From Brucella cytisi (GTDB taxonomy: Bacteria > Pseudomonadota > Alphaproteobacteria > Rhizobiales > Rhizobiaceae): 64,000 bases of DNA. Where the stretch lies: assembly GCA_012103075.1 (NCBI GenBank), contig JAAVLQ010000001.1, positions 930,001 through 994,000 on the forward strand, read 5' to 3'. Positions 1-10,491 of this stretch are shown here, piece by piece. The position numbers and the translations under genes are program-made. Below the pieces are notes generated by a model that saw only the letters and a list, made by a program, of their open reading frames with translations, was not told the origin of the DNA and did not search any database. How positions within the stretch are numbered: the stretch's first letter is position 1; each line of letters begins with the position of its first letter.

Positions 1-150
1 ACCGGCACGCGTATCGACAACGGCTGGTCGGTTACAGATGGCCTCAAGGCTGGTGAAACGATTGTTGTTGAGGGCTTGCAACGCATTGCCGATGGGCAGG
101 CCGTATCCCCGCGTGACCCGATCTCCGGTACTGCAGGGGTGGGGCAATGA
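1..150 (+). CDS. RND efflux periplasmic adaptor, C-terminal end (partial)
   Basis: Frame 1 is open from the left edge and ends in TGA at 148-150. The text reads as the tail of a membrane-fusion (HlyD/AcrA-type) adaptor: a GLKAGETIVVEGLQRIADGQ stretch followed by a short polar tail is typical of these proteins. The stop overlaps the start of the RND permease (ATGA, ATG at 147), so the two are translationally coupled. The adaptor would link the inner-membrane pump to an outer-membrane channel. Only about 49 residues are visible; the family call rests on these and on the downstream gene. Confidence 0.8.
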   Translation, partial: TGTRIDNGWSVTDGLKAGETIVVEGLQRIADGQAVSPRDPISGTAGVGQ

Positions 151-3100
151 TTTCTGAAGTCTTCATACGACGAACCCGCCTCGCAATCGTCATATCGATC
201 ATCATTTCCATTGCCGGTGCAATTGCGATCTTTTCACTGCCCATCCAGCAGTATCCGCAGATTACGCCGCCAACGGTTAACGTATCGGCGGTTTATCCCG
301 GTGCGAGTGCGGAGGTGATTGCCGACGTTGTCGGTGGCCCGCTGGAAACCGCAATCAATGGCGTGGATGGCATGATGTATATGTCATCTACCAGCTCCAA
401 CGCAGGACAGTATTCACTGTCCGTCACTTTTGAAGTCGGCACCGATTCCCGAACTTGCACAGATCAATGTTCAAAACCGCGCGCAACTGGCGATTTCCCG
501 ACTGCCTGCCGCGGTGGCCCAGCAGGGCGTATCGGTCCGTTCCCGTTCACCCGATTTCGTGCTGGGAATCGCATTTTATTCGCCGGACGACAGCCTGAAC
601 GCGCTTGAAATCACCAATTTCACGACGACTACGATTGTCGATGCAATCTCGCGCGTCCCGGTGTCGGCGAAGCGAGCGTTGTTGGTGCATCTGAATATTC
701 GATGCGCGTCTGGCTCAACCCGCAACGAATGGATGCGCTGGGCATAACGGTCGATGAAGTTTCGGCAGCGATCCAGCGTCAGAATATTCAGGCAACGCTG
801 GGGCAGGCGGGCGCGCCGCCGATGCGGGTGGGCACCGAGCTTCAATATACGCTGGTGGCACAGGGGCGGCTTCGCGATACGGATGAATTTGGAGGCATCG
901 TCATTCGCACCGGAGCGGACGGCTCAAAAGTGTTCCTGCGCGATATTGCACGTCTTGAACTTGGCGCGCGCAATTACGCATCGCGGGCAAGTTTTGCCGG
1001 TCATGAATCCGCCATGCTGCAGATCAACCAGTCGCCCGATGCCAATGCGATCCAGACCGCTAATGCCGTGCAAGCAGAGCTTGAACGTCTGTCGTCCAGA
1101 TTTCCTCCGGGACTGCAATATCATGTCGTCTACGATGCAACGCGGTTCGTCGAGGCCAGTCTGCAGCTGACGGCGCGAACATTGTTCGAAGCTTTCGTGA
1201 TCGTGCTCGTGGTCACGTTCATCTTTCTGCAGGACTGGCGGGCAACGCTCATTTCAGCCCTTGCCATACCGGCCTCGATGCTGGGCGCGGTAGCAGTGCT
1301 GCTCGCCGTTGGTTACTCGCTGAACATGATTTCGCTCCGGCTCTCGTCCTCGCCATCGGGCTTGTGGTGGATGACGCAATTCTGGTCGTTGAAAACGTCA
1401 AACATGTGCTGGACGATACACCGGACATTTCGGTTGTCGAAGCCACGCGTAAGGCGATGCACCAGATCACCGGGCCAATCATTTCCACAACACTGGTTCT
1501 GCTGGCGGTGGTCACACCCACGGCCTTTTGGAAGGCATTGGCGGTCAGCTCTACCGGCAATTCGCCGTGACGATCTCGTCGGCGCTGATCCTCTCTTCGT
1601 TCGTCGCCTTGACGCTCAGTCCGGCGCTTGCAGCCCTTCTGCTCAAACGCGGCGGTGGCTACAGGCGAGGTCCTCTGGCTTGGTTTTCAAGCTTCATGGA
1701 GAAAACCCGCGAAGGCTACGGCAAGATCGTCGGTTTTCTGGTGAAATACTGGATTGTACCGGTTGCGGGCATCATCGCCTGTTTTGCGTTGGCCTATTTC
1801 GTTTTCGTTAATCTTCCGGCGACGTTCCTGCCCGATGAGGATCAGGGCGCGCTCTTTGTCGATATCCAGCTGCCAAGTGCTGCCTCGCTCGACCGCACAA
1901 ACCTTATTGTCGAAAAATGTGCGCAAGGTTCTGAGCGAGACCGAAGGCGTTCAGGACGTCATAACGGTTGCCGGGTTCAGCATCCTGCAGTCGACCAGCA
2001 CGCCAAACGGCGCCATGGCAGTTGCGGCCCTTACACCATGGGAAGATCGCGAGACGGAGGCGCTGCAGCTCAACAACATCATTAACACCTTGCGCGCTCA
2101 GTTCTCACAGGTGCCGGGAGCGAATATCTCGGTATTCGCGCCACCCGCAATTGCCGGTATCGGCGCTGTTGGTGGTCTCGATTTCCGTCTGCAGGCCTTG
2201 CAGGGCCAGTCTCCGCAGGAAATAGCGCAGGTCACCAGTGCCTTGCTCGGTTACTTCAACCGGCGACCGGAGATTGGCGGCGCGGCGACCACGTTCAATG
2301 CGAATGTACCGCAGATCTATGTCGACGTGGACCGCTCCCGCGCTGAAGCGCTGGGACTCAGCGTGTCTGATATCTATGCCTCTATCGGTGCGAACTTCGG
2401 CTCGCGCTATGTCAATGATTTCACGCTGAATGGCCGTGTGTTTCAGGTCAATCTTCAGGCTGATTCCGATTTCCGCGCGCATAGCGAAGATATTCTCAAG
2501 CTCCATGTCAGGAGCCGGAATGGAACCATGGTGCCATTGCGCAGCGTGGTCTCGCTGACCACGATATTGGCGCCTTTCGTCATCACCCGGTACAATCTCT
2601 CGGTTTCGGCGCAGGTGAATGCCGTTCCGGCCCCCGGCGCCAGTAGCGGACAGGCCATGGCGGCTATGGAGCAGGTCGCTTCGGAAGCTCTCCCGGATGG
2701 TTATGGTTATGAGTGGTCGGGTCTGTCTTTCCGGGAAAGCAGAAGCAGCGGTCAGGAGGCAATCGTCTTCGCGCTGGCCTTCCTCTTCGCCTATCTCTTC
2801 CTTGTGGCCCAATATGAAAGCTGGGCCTTGCCAGCGGTGGTTATCCTTTCACTGGGCGCTGCGCTGCTGGGTGCTGTTGCTGCTCTTACGTTTTTCGGGT
2901 TGCAGAACAGCCTCTATGTTCAGATCGCAATGGTGTTGCTGATCGGGTTGGCGGCAAAGAATGCGATCCTGATCGTGGAGTTCGCCAAGGAAAAACGCGA
3001 GACCGGCCTGACGGCTGCAGAAGCGGCCCGTACCGGGGCCGAGCAGCGTTTCCGCGCCGTCATGATGACTGCGGTATCGTTCATCCTTGGTATTCTTCCC

Positions 3101-3298
3101 CTTATTCTGTCTTCGGGTGCGGGCGCCGGTGCACGTCAGGCTGTCGGTGTGACGATCTTCGGCGGAATGGTTGCAGCGACCACGATCGGGTTGCTTCTGA
3201 CTCCCGGTCTCTACTTCGTCATTCAGCGCCTGACTGAGCGCCTCGGAAGACAAACGGATGAGAAAAAGGATCCAGCCACTGAACCTGCGCACGAATAA
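147..3298 (+). CDS. RND multidrug efflux permease, AcrB/MexB type (frameshifted by indels)
   Basis: Proton-driven inner-membrane pump of the HAE1 family. Visible are the N-terminal membrane helix, porter-domain text (PELAQINVQNR, NQSPDANAI), the TM4 motif VVDDAILVVENV with the two acidic proton-relay residues, and the C-terminal helices (GLAAKNAILIVEFAKE). The reading frame changes five times: an extra T near 447, a lost base near 659 (expected CCAGG), a disturbed stretch near 1335-1350 (expected TTCGGCCTGG), a lost base near 1527-1530 and an extra A near 1915. Undoing them gives 1,050 aa, the normal family length. No frame-interrupting transposon or large deletion is seen, so sequencing error is likelier than decay. 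Substrates cannot be told from sequence. Confidence 0.9.
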
Positions 3299-3342
3299 AA
3301 TACCGGGGAACCCTCCACTCTTGTCCGATACTGGGGAACTTG

Positions 3343-4533
3343 ATGACCGAGACAAAATCACAGAGCATCGACCGGCGCGATTTCATGCTCGCATCCATCG
3401 CCGCAGCCGGGTCTGTGGCGCTCGCGTCGGGGCAGGCAGAGGCCCAGACGGGTGATGCGAAGCAGGAAACTGGCGGCAAGGGCTCAGGCACGGTTTATAC
3501 CGGTGACGTTATAGACGGTAAGCGGGTGATCTCCTTCCTTGATATTTCCGATCTGGAAGCAGGCAAGCGGCACGATTTCTATTTTCAAGGTGTGCAGATG
3601 CCGACGGGCCAGCATTGGCATGTTTCGGTTACCGTGATGAAGGGTAAATCGCCGGGCAAGCGGATTGGATTGATCAGCGGCATCCATGGTGACGAAATGA
3701 GCCCCGTGCACACATTGCACACCATTGTGAACCAGCTCGACCCTCAGACGATGTCTGGTTCCGTGGTGGCCGTTTTCGACGTGTCTCGTCCGGCGCTCGA
3801 AGCGATGGCAAGACGATGGCCAAGTTCAGGACGCGGGATTGATCTTGTCGATATTAACCGGCTGTTTCCGGGCAATGAAAACGCACCGGAAGCGGCGGCA
3901 CGTCATGCTTGGCTGGTGTTCAATCAAATCTTGCTGCCCAATCTCGACTACGGGATCGATTTTCATACCGCGGCAACGGGCATGGATATGACCTCATTTC
4001 ATCTGGCGCGAATGGACCAGCCGGAAGTGCGGGCCATGGCGGAGCTTTATCCGATAGAGCAGATTTTCGACAATTTCGGCGCCCACGGCCTTCTCGCAAA
4101 TGCACTGATAGATGCTGGTATTCCGGCCTTCACGCCGGAAGTAGGTCGACCGCGCATCTTCGATTATGCGATGATCGCCCTTTTTGTCGAAGGCACCATG
4201 AATGTTCTCAAACACCACAAGGTCATTGAGGGCAATATGGGTAAAACGGGTAAGGATTCCGGCATCTTCACTGGCGATGGAATGGCACCGGTTCTGACGA
4301 GCCATGGCGGGTTTATCGAACTTCACGTCGAACTGAATGAACAGGTGCAAGCGGGACAAAAACTGGCTACTCAGAGAAATTCATTCGGGGAAGTTGTGGC
4401 TGAATATTCCGCACCCGTAGCAGGTAAGGTCGGTGCGAGGCGCACCGATGCCTCATGCGAGCCGGGCACGCCAATCGTCTTCCTGATATTCGATAGCGCA
4501 ACCGCGACCGGAACCGGTGGTTTGGCCGAGTGA
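3343..4533 (+). CDS. Tat-exported succinylglutamate desuccinylase/aspartoacylase-like zinc hydrolase
   Basis: A 396-aa protein of the AstE/AspA (M14-like) family. The zinc ligands are in GIHGDEMS (His and Glu) and DFHTAATGMD (His); DINRLFPG is another family signature. The C-terminal part (EYSAPVAGKVG) is the beta-barrel-like tail. The N-terminus has a twin-arginine signal (DRRDFM, then a hydrophobic stretch ending SGQAEAQ), so the enzyme probably works in the periplasm, unlike cytosolic AstE. The ATG at 3343 follows GGGGAA at a good distance; an in-frame TTG at 3340 is less likely. It follows the RND permease by 44 nt and overlaps the next gene. Amide hydrolysis is a family inference; the substrate is unknown. 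Confidence 0.8.
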   Translation: MTETKSQSIDRRDFMLASIAAAGSVALASGQAEAQTGDAKQETGGKGSGTVYTGDVIDGKRVISFLDISDLEAGKRHDFYFQGVQMPTGQHWHVSVTVMKGKSPGKRIGLISGIHGDEMSPVHTLHTIVNQLDPQTMSGSVVAVFDVSRPALEAMARRWPSSGRGIDLVDINRLFPGNENAPEAAARHAWLVFNQILLPNLDYGIDFHTAATGMDMTSFHLARMDQPEVRAMAELYPIEQIFDNFGAHGLLANALIDAGIPAFTPEVGRPRIFDYAMIALFVEGTMNVLKHHKVIEGNMGKTGKDSGIFTGDGMAPVLTSHGGFIELHVELNEQVQAGQKLATQRNSFGEVVAEYSAPVAGKVGARRTDASCEPGTPIVFLIFDSATATGTGGLAE

Positions 4534-4538
4534 GTGCT

Positions 4539-5066
4539 ATGAAACTTGCAACAAATGAGAGCATGAATATGAAAGTCAGACATTTCTTACAGATGGCGCT
4601 GGTCGCCGCCAGCTTCGGCGTCCCACATGGCGCGAGCGCTCAGGACAAGACCGAATCTGAAAGGAATCTCGAAGCTTTCCCTGCAGCCCCATCAGGTTCC
4701 TACCGTTATGTCATCCATCTTCCGCCACTGGAGAAGGAACAGGATGCCAAGGTTGAAATTATTGCAGGTCGCAACGCAACCGTGGACTGCAATATCAGCT
4801 GGTTCGGTGGAAGTTTAACGCCGAGCACCGTCGAGGGTTGGGGCTTCGATTATTTCACTCTGGCGGCAAGCGACCGCATGTCGGGTACGCTTATGGCTTG
4901 TCCGGAGGACAGCAAGCGGACCGATTTCGTGCCGGTTCGGGGCGAGAACTTCATGCTGCGCTACAACAGCCGGCTTCCGATTGTCATCTATGCGAAAGAT
5001 GGCTTCGAAATCCGCTATAGAATCTGGAAGCCATCCAACAAAACGCACAACGCGCAACGAGGATAG
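4539..5066 (+). CDS. Ecotin-type periplasmic serine protease inhibitor
   Basis: The mature part aligns by eye with E. coli ecotin throughout: VDCN, EGWG(F/Y)DY, MACP, MLRYNS(R/K)LPIV and YR(I/V)WK. The disulfide pair is conserved (Cys in VDCN and in MACP). At the reactive site the P1 position, Met in E. coli, is Leu here (GTLMACPED), which still suits chymotrypsin- or elastase-like targets. A signal peptide precedes the domain and ends near GASAQ. The start is uncertain: GTG 4530, ATG 4539, ATG 4563 and ATG 4569 are all in frame, and the last two would give a more typical signal peptide. Ecotins protect the periplasm against host or predator proteases. Confidence 0.85.
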   Translation: MKLATNESMNMKVRHFLQMALVAASFGVPHGASAQDKTESERNLEAFPAAPSGSYRYVIHLPPLEKEQDAKVEIIAGRNATVDCNISWFGGSLTPSTVEGWGFDYFTLAASDRMSGTLMACPEDSKRTDFVPVRGENFMLRYNSRLPIVIYAKDGFEIRYRIWKPSNKTHNAQRG

Positions 5067-5098
5067 CAGAGCCTCGATAAGTTCGGATTGTTTGACGG

Positions 5099-5133
5099 AA
5101 CAATGCCCGGATGCTCAGCATCCGGTATTGTTT
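5099..5133. terminator. Bidirectional hairpin between ecotin and nhaA
   Basis: AACAAT and CGGATG on the left pair with CATCCG and ATTGTT on the right around a CTCAG loop. It lies between two convergent genes, with A/T flanks on both sides, and can serve both. Confidence 0.65.
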
Positions 5134-5142
5134 ATATCCAAC

Positions 5143-6324
5143 TTACTGGATGAAGTTTCGCCCATCTGCGCGTTTTGCAAAACGCAGCACGACGAACCCG
5201 GCAAGTCCGGCAACGAGCGAGCCAATCAATATCCCGATCTTCGCTTCGTTCTGCAGGAGAACGTCATCGAAAGCGAGGAGCGAGATGAACAGGCTCATGG
5301 TAAAGCCGATACCGCACAGAAGCGTCGTTCCCAGCATTTGCGGCCAGCTTGCCCCGGCAGGCAGGTCAACGATCCCGGTTTTCACCAAAAGCAACACCGC
5401 GCCGAAAATGCCGACAAGCTTGCCGATGGCCAAACCGGCGGCAACGCCCATTGTGACAGGTGCGAAAAATGCTTCCATGCCCGGGCCGGAAAAACTGACG
5501 CCTGCATTGGCGAATCCGAATATGGGCACAATAATGAACGAAACCGGCTTGATCAGGCTATGCTCGAGCAGATGCAGCGGGCTTTCGGAGACAGTCGCTT
5601 CAGGTTTCGCGGGCGTGCGCTTGATTGGAATGGTGAGCGCCAGCAAAACGCCTGCAATGGTCGCGTGAACGCCAGAGCGATAGGTGAAGAACCACAGCAC
5701 GAGGCCCAGCAGCAGATAAGGTGTCAGACGCTTCACACCGCTCAGGTTCAAGGCGACCAGAGCAGCGACGACTGCCGCAGCCAAACCCAGATCCATCAGG
5801 GAAACACCGGTCGTATAAAACAGTCCAATGACGATCACCGCGCCGAGGTCATCGATGATGGCAAGCGCTGCAAGAAACACTTTCAATGATGTCGGAACTC
5901 TCGGTCCCAGCAAGGATATAACACCGAGCGCGAATGCAATATCGGTCGCAGCCGGGATCGCCCAGCCATGGGAAGCACCATTGTTGATATTGAAGGCAAG
6001 GTAGACGAGCGCTGGCACCGCCATGCCTGCCGCCGCAGCTACGCCCGGCAAAATACGGCGCGGCCACGACGAAAGGTGGCCATCGACCATCTCGCGCTTG
6101 ATCTCCAGCCCGACCATCAGGAAGAACACGGCCATCAGCGCATCGTTGACCCAGTGCTGGACAGAAAGCGGTCCGAGATAGGCATGAAGGGCGCCGAAAT
6201 AGGCTTCTGAAAGCTGCGAGTTGGCCACCAGCAATGCCGCTGCTGCAGAAGCTATAAGCAGCAGGCCGCCTGACGACTCACTATCAAGAAAATTGCGTAT
6301 AGTATTTTGAATGCGACCAGACAT
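5143..6324 (-). CDS. nhaA: Na+/H+ antiporter NhaA
   Basis: Inner-membrane sodium/proton antiporter for pH and sodium homeostasis. About 393 aa, normal for the family. The membrane core carries PAATDIAFALGV and the ion-binding Asp pair in LAIIDDLGAVIVI, and the frame is intact. The frame is open further upstream to 6435, but the ATG at 6324 has a strong AGGGAG at the right distance and begins the usual MSGRIQNTIRNF text, so the longer form is rejected. It is a single gene facing away from the TRAP transporter. The T-rich stretch upstream (6430-6600) presumably holds its promoter. Confidence 0.95.
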   Translation of the reverse strand: MSGRIQNTIRNFLDSESSGGLLLIASAAAALLVANSQLSEAYFGALHAYLGPLSVQHWVNDALMAVFFLMVGLEIKREMVDGHLSSWPRRILPGVAAAAGMAVPALVYLAFNINNGASHGWAIPAATDIAFALGVISLLGPRVPTSLKVFLAALAIIDDLGAVIVIGLFYTTGVSLMDLGLAAAVVAALVALNLSGVKRLTPYLLLGLVLWFFTYRSGVHATIAGVLLALTIPIKRTPAKPEATVSESPLHLLEHSLIKPVSFIIVPIFGFANAGVSFSGPGMEAFFAPVTMGVAAGLAIGKLVGIFGAVLLLVKTGIVDLPAGASWPQMLGTTLLCGIGFTMSLFISLLAFDDVLLQNEAKIGILIGSLVAGLAGFVVLRFAKRADGRNFIQ

Positions 6325-6735
6325 GGCAGCTCCCTGACAGAAACGGTTAAAACAGTCTCCGTATTCAGGGTAGCCCCCGGGGCGCACGCAGCACACGCCA
6401 TGAAGCCAAGATAGCGACAAATTTTGCGCTTTCAAGTCGTTTATGGAATTAGAAATCGATTTTTTGAGGGCATTTTTCTGGTGTTACAAGTAACGGTGTA
6501 TGGTTCTCGGTTTATAATTAATTTATCTGAATTATTGTCTTGTATTATTTTTTATAGTTCATTTTTTTTTTTCGTTGATGTCGTGATTGTGGTGGATGCC
6601 GCCCCAGTATTTCAAGTTTTATTAAAAGTCGGCGGATCTGGTCAATAACGGACGGGACGCTTGACAAGCTGCGCCCGGCTTTCCATGCTCGGCGACACAA
6701 TTTGAACAAAATCATTCTGGGAACGGAGAGCAGAT
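6325..6735. other. Intergenic region between nhaA and the TRAP transporter
   Basis: Divergent promoters must lie here. The middle (about 6430-6600) is strikingly AT-rich, with a long T run near 6558-6570. I see no convincing small ORF or hairpin. Confidence 0.5.
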
Positions 6736-7725
6736 ATGACAATGGGAAAGTTCACCCGGCGCGGTGTGGTTGCTGCATTTGCAGGAATTGTTGCTGTCGG
6801 AGCCAGCATCGCTTTTGCGCAAGCTCCTGCCTTCTTTCGCATCGGCACCGGAGGAACAGCAGGTACCTATTATCCGATCGGCGGCTTGATCGCCAACGCG
6901 ATTTCCGGAGCGGGGATAAAGGCGTTCCCGGCCCGGTGGCTACAGCGGTTTCATCGAACGGTTCGGTCGCCAATATCAACGCCATCCAGTCCGGATCGCT
7001 GGAATCCGGCTTTACCCAGTCGGACGTGGCTTACTGGGCACATACAGGCACCGGTCTTTATGACGGCAAGGGGCAAGGTCGAGGATCTGCGCCTGATTGC
7101 TACGCTCTACCCCGAAACCATTCATCTGGTCGCCCGCAAGGATGCGGGAATCAAATCCGTTGCCGATCTCAAGGGAAAACGCGTTTCCATCGATGAACCG
7201 GGATCGGGTACGATTGTTGATGCCCGCATCGTGTTGGAAGCGTATGGATTGAGCGAAAGCGACATCAAGGCCGAACATCTGAAGCCGGGACCTGCGGGAG
7301 AGCGTCTGAAGGACGGCGCGCTTGATGCCTATTTCTTTGTCGGCGGCTATCCGACCGGCGCAATCTCGGAGCTTGCCACATCGAACGGCATTTCACTGGT
7401 TCCGATTTCCGGTCCGGAAGCGCAGAAGATTCTGGAAAAATACTCGTTCTTCTCAAAGGATGCAGTTCCGGCCGATACCTACAAGGATGTCGGTCAGACC
7501 GAGACTCTGGCGGTCGCGGCGCAATGGGTGACGAGCGTCAAGCAGCCGGATGAACTCGTCTACAACATCACCAAGACCCTGTTTAACGACGACAGCAGAA
7601 AAGCACTCGATGCCGGGCACGCAAAAGGCAAGCTCATCAAGCTTGATACGGCAACGACTAGCCTCGGCATTCCGCTACATCCCGGCGCAGAACGCTTCTA
7701 CAAGGAAGCAGGCGTTCTGAAATAA
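6736..7725 (+). CDS. TAXI-family TRAP transporter solute-binding protein (two compensating indels)
   Basis: Periplasmic binding protein of a tripartite ATP-independent transporter. An N-terminal signal peptide ends at ASIAFAQ, followed by the TAXI hallmark FRIGTGGTAGTYYPIGG. Later text (LYPETIHLVARKDAGI, DLKGKRVSIDEPGSGT) is typical of the family. Between about 6915 and 7078 the true frame is shifted: a G is missing in the run near 6914 and an extra G is present near 7075. In the corrected frame the segment reads GVPGPVATAVSSNGSVANI. The ATG at 6736 follows GGAGAG. The corrected length is 329 aa. Ligand unknown; the family often takes up glutamate or dicarboxylates. Confidence 0.9.
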   Translation: MTMGKFTRRGVVAAFAGIVAVGASIAFAQAPAFFRIGTGGTAGTYYPIGGLIANAISGAGIKAFPARWLQRFHRTVRSPISTPSSPDRWNPALPSRTWLTGHIQAPVFMTARGKVEDLRLIATLYPETIHLVARKDAGIKSVADLKGKRVSIDEPGSGTIVDARIVLEAYGLSESDIKAEHLKPGPAGERLKDGALDAYFFVGGYPTGAISELATSNGISLVPISGPEAQKILEKYSFFSKDAVPADTYKDVGQTETLAVAAQWVTSVKQPDELVYNITKTLFNDDSRKALDAGHAKGKLIKLDTATTSLGIPLHPGAERFYKEAGVLK

Positions 7726-7754
7726 GCCGACCAGCCCGGTTCGGATGAACAACT

Positions 7755-7790
7755 TGCACGGAGTTTCACCAGAACTCCGTGCATTTTCTT
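7755..7790 (+). terminator. Strong hairpin between TRAP binding protein and permease
   Basis: A perfect 11-bp stem (TGCACGGAGTT at 7755-7765, AACTCCGTGCA at 7773-7783) with a 7-nt loop, then TTTTCTT. It probably terminates or attenuates most transcripts after the binding-protein gene, so the permease would be made at a lower level. Confidence 0.8.
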
Positions 7791-7896
7791 CCAGTCCGGT
7801 ACAAAGCATCTTTAGATATATAAGTATTTAAAACAATCGATTAGAGCGATTTTCTGATTCAAATGAATCAGCTGCGCTCTGGATGGAGAGGCCAGT

Positions 7897-9950
7897 ATGG
7901 TGAGCGAGCAAGAGGCGAAACTGTCGCCCATGGAACTGGATGAAGCCAAGGCACGTGAACTTGAAGAGAAATTCGACTCCGAGATTCGCTTCCGCCCGCT
8001 GGGGCCGCTCGCAACCCGTATCGTTGGTGCGCTGCTGATCGCACTTTCCATTTTCCACTATTATACGGCAGGTTTCGGCCTTCTGTCGGAAATGGTGCAT
8101 CGCGGTATTCACCTTTCCTTCGTGCTCGGTCTCGTCTTCCTCGTCTTCCCGTTTTCCCGCAAGGGATACGACAAGCCGACCACGTCATCATGGCTTAGGC
8201 CGCTCGGCATTTCTGTCATCGATTGGGCTTTGGCGATCATCGCGGTCGTGTCCGTTGCGCATGTTCCGATGATACCGCTCGACGATCTGGCTTTCCGCGT
8301 CGGTAATCCGACGACCACGGATGTCGTTCTCGGCGGTCTTCTGATTCTGGTCCTTCTGGAGGCGACGCGGCGCTCCGTCGGCTGGCCACTGCCGATCATA
8401 TCCGTCCTGTTCATGCTCTATGCGCTCTACGGGCAACATATGCCGGGCATTCTCGTGCATCCCGGCGCAACGGTCAGCCAGCTTGTCGATCATCTTTATC
8501 TGACGACACAAGGTATCTACGGTATCGCGCTCGGTGTGGTTGCGACCTATGTTTTCCATTTCGTGCTGTTCGGGGTGTTTGCGACACGCATCGGTCTCGG
8601 TCAGTTGTTTCTGGATTGTGCGGGCCGGGTGGCAGGTCGTTTCGCCGGCGGTCCGGCAAAAGTCTCCATTTTCGGCTCCGCCCTGTTTGGCATGATTTCG
8701 GGTTCTTCGGTGGCCAATACGGTTACTGTCGGTTCGCTGACGATCCCGGCGATGATCCGGCTTGGTTATAAGCGCCACTTTGCCGCCGCCGTGGAATCGG
8801 CTTCATCGACAGGCGGACAGATTACACCGCCGATCATGGGCGCAGCCGCGTTTCTGATGATCGAATTCCTGAACCTGCCTTACACGACGATCATTCTGGC
8901 GGCTATTGTGCCAGCCTTCATGCATTTCTTCGGCGTTCTGATGCAGGTCCATTTTGAGGCCAAGCGCAACGGCTTGCGAGGCATGACGAAGGAAGAACTG
9001 CCTGATCTCAAGGAAGCCTTCAAGCGGGACTGGCCGACCGTTATTCCGCTGGTGGTGCTGATTGGTGTTCTTCTGTCGGGGGTTATACGCCTTATCTGGC
9101 TGCGTTCTGGGGCATTACGCTCTGTATTGCGGTGGGATTGTTCAATCCGCGCAGGCGCATGTCGATAGGCGAGGTTTTTGACGGACTGCGCGACGGGGCA
9201 AAATATGCCCTTGCCGTCGGTGCGGCCGCGGCGACCGTCGGCATTATTGTCGGCGTGGTGACGCTTACCGGCGTCGGCTTCAAGATTTCCTATATCGTGA
9301 CGTCGACAGCGGGACAGCTCGCGACCTATTTCGGCACGATTCTGCCTGCCGCCCGGTTCGGTCCGCAGACACTGACACTGCTTTTCACGCTCATCATGAC
9401 GGGGATTGTCTGTATTCTGATGGGCTGCGGAATTCCAACGACAGCCAATTACATCATCATGGCGACAATTGCCGCGCCCGCGCTGGGACTGCTGGGTGTT
9501 GAGCCGATCGTGGCCCACTTCTTCGTCTTCTATTACGGGGTGCTGGCAGATATCACGCCGCCTGTTGCGCTTGCCGCCTATGCGGCGGCAGGTATGGCAG
9601 GTGCCGATCCGTTCAAAACAGGCAATACGGCCTTCCGGCTCGGACTCGGCAAGGTGCTCGTGCCGTTTGTCTTCGTCTTCTCTCCGTCGCTTCTGCTGGT
9701 CACATCTGACTTTAATTGGCCGGATTTCTTCGTGGCGTTCCTTGGTTGCGCCATAGGCATCACCGCTCTGGGTGCGGCATTGTCAGGTTTCTTCCCGGTG
9801 CGGACCGGGCCTTGGGAAAATGTCCTGATGATCTTTGCAGCCATCCTTCTGGTCGCGCCGGAGATTTACTCTTCGATGGTGGGGCTGCTGCTGCTGGTGC
9901 CTGTTGTGGTTCGCCATCTTTCTTCGGTGAGGCAGCCACAGGCTGTGTAG
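7897..9950 (+). CDS. TRAP transporter fused small/large permease, TAXI type (one indel)
   Basis: A long multi-spanning membrane protein with the DctQ-like and DctM-like parts fused, as usual for TAXI systems. The DctM part shows GMISGSSVANTVTVGS, the STGGQITPPIMGAAAFLM motif and a second half with GCGIPTTANYIIM and ITPPVALAAYAAAGMA. The frame breaks once near 9078-9083, where one G is missing from a G run; the repaired text reads LLSGGYTPYLAAFWG and the protein is 684 aa. The ATG at 7897 is preceded by GGAGAGG. It is paired with the binding protein upstream, with the terminator-like hairpin and a possible secondary promoter between them. Confidence 0.9.
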
Positions 9951-9962
9951 GGATTGTTGGAT

Positions 9963-9999
9963 CGATGACGCACGGCTGGCAACAAGTCGTGCGTCATCG
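9963..9999. terminator. Convergent hairpin after the TRAP permease
   Basis: A perfect 12-bp inverted repeat (CGATGACGCACG at 9963-9974 and its complement at 9988-9999) between the convergent TRAP permease and SRPBCC genes. There is no clear T run, so termination is likely but not certain. Confidence 0.5.
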
Positions 10000-10010
10000 T
10001 CGAAACAGCG

Positions 10011-10454
10011 TTACTGGTTGATTTCAGGCTCAACGAGCTTTTTCAGCTTGTCCGGGCATTCCTGCCAGCCGAGATAGCAGGCTTCAGCCGGAATTATATC
10101 GGGTACGCCCTGCTGTTCGATGTTGATTTCCGTTCCGACCGAAACGGTTTTCAAGGTTATCGTGACCTTCATTTCGCCGGGCAGGTTCGGATCGTCAAAA
10201 CTGTCCGTATAGACCAGCCGTTCTGCCGGAACGAGTTCGACATATGTGCCGCCAAAGGAATGGCTGTGGCCGGTCGTGAAATTCCGGAACGACATTCTGT
10301 GTTTGCCGCCGACCTTTGCGTCCAGCTCATAGACGGTGCAAGTGAAGCCATATGGCGGCAACCAGCTGGCCACTGCATCCGGTTCGACGAATGCGCGATA
10401 AACCTTCTCCGGCTTGGTGGCGAATACACGGTGCAGGCGAATAGTGCTGGGCAT
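10011..10454 (-). CDS. SRPBCC / AHSA1-like domain protein
   Basis: A 147-aa single-domain protein of the START/SRPBCC superfamily (Aha1_N/polyketide-cyclase-like). Visible signatures are RVFATKPEKVYRAFVEPDAVASWL at the N-terminus, GGTYVELVPAERLVYTDSF in the middle and GWQECPDKLKKLVEPE at the C-terminus, typical of bacterial AHSA1-type proteins often found beside small regulators. It starts 37 nt after the end of the TetR gene on the same strand, so they are probably cotranscribed. The frame is intact. The ligand or partner is unknown. Confidence 0.8.
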   Translation of the reverse strand: MPSTIRLHRVFATKPEKVYRAFVEPDAVASWLPPYGFTCTVYELDAKVGGKHRMSFRNFTTGHSHSFGGTYVELVPAERLVYTDSFDDPNLPGEMKVTITLKTVSVGTEINIEQQGVPDIIPAEACYLGWQECPDKLKKLVEPEINQ

Positions 10455-10491
10455 GGTTTCCTCCCTTTGTCGGTTTTCTGTTCAATGGGCA

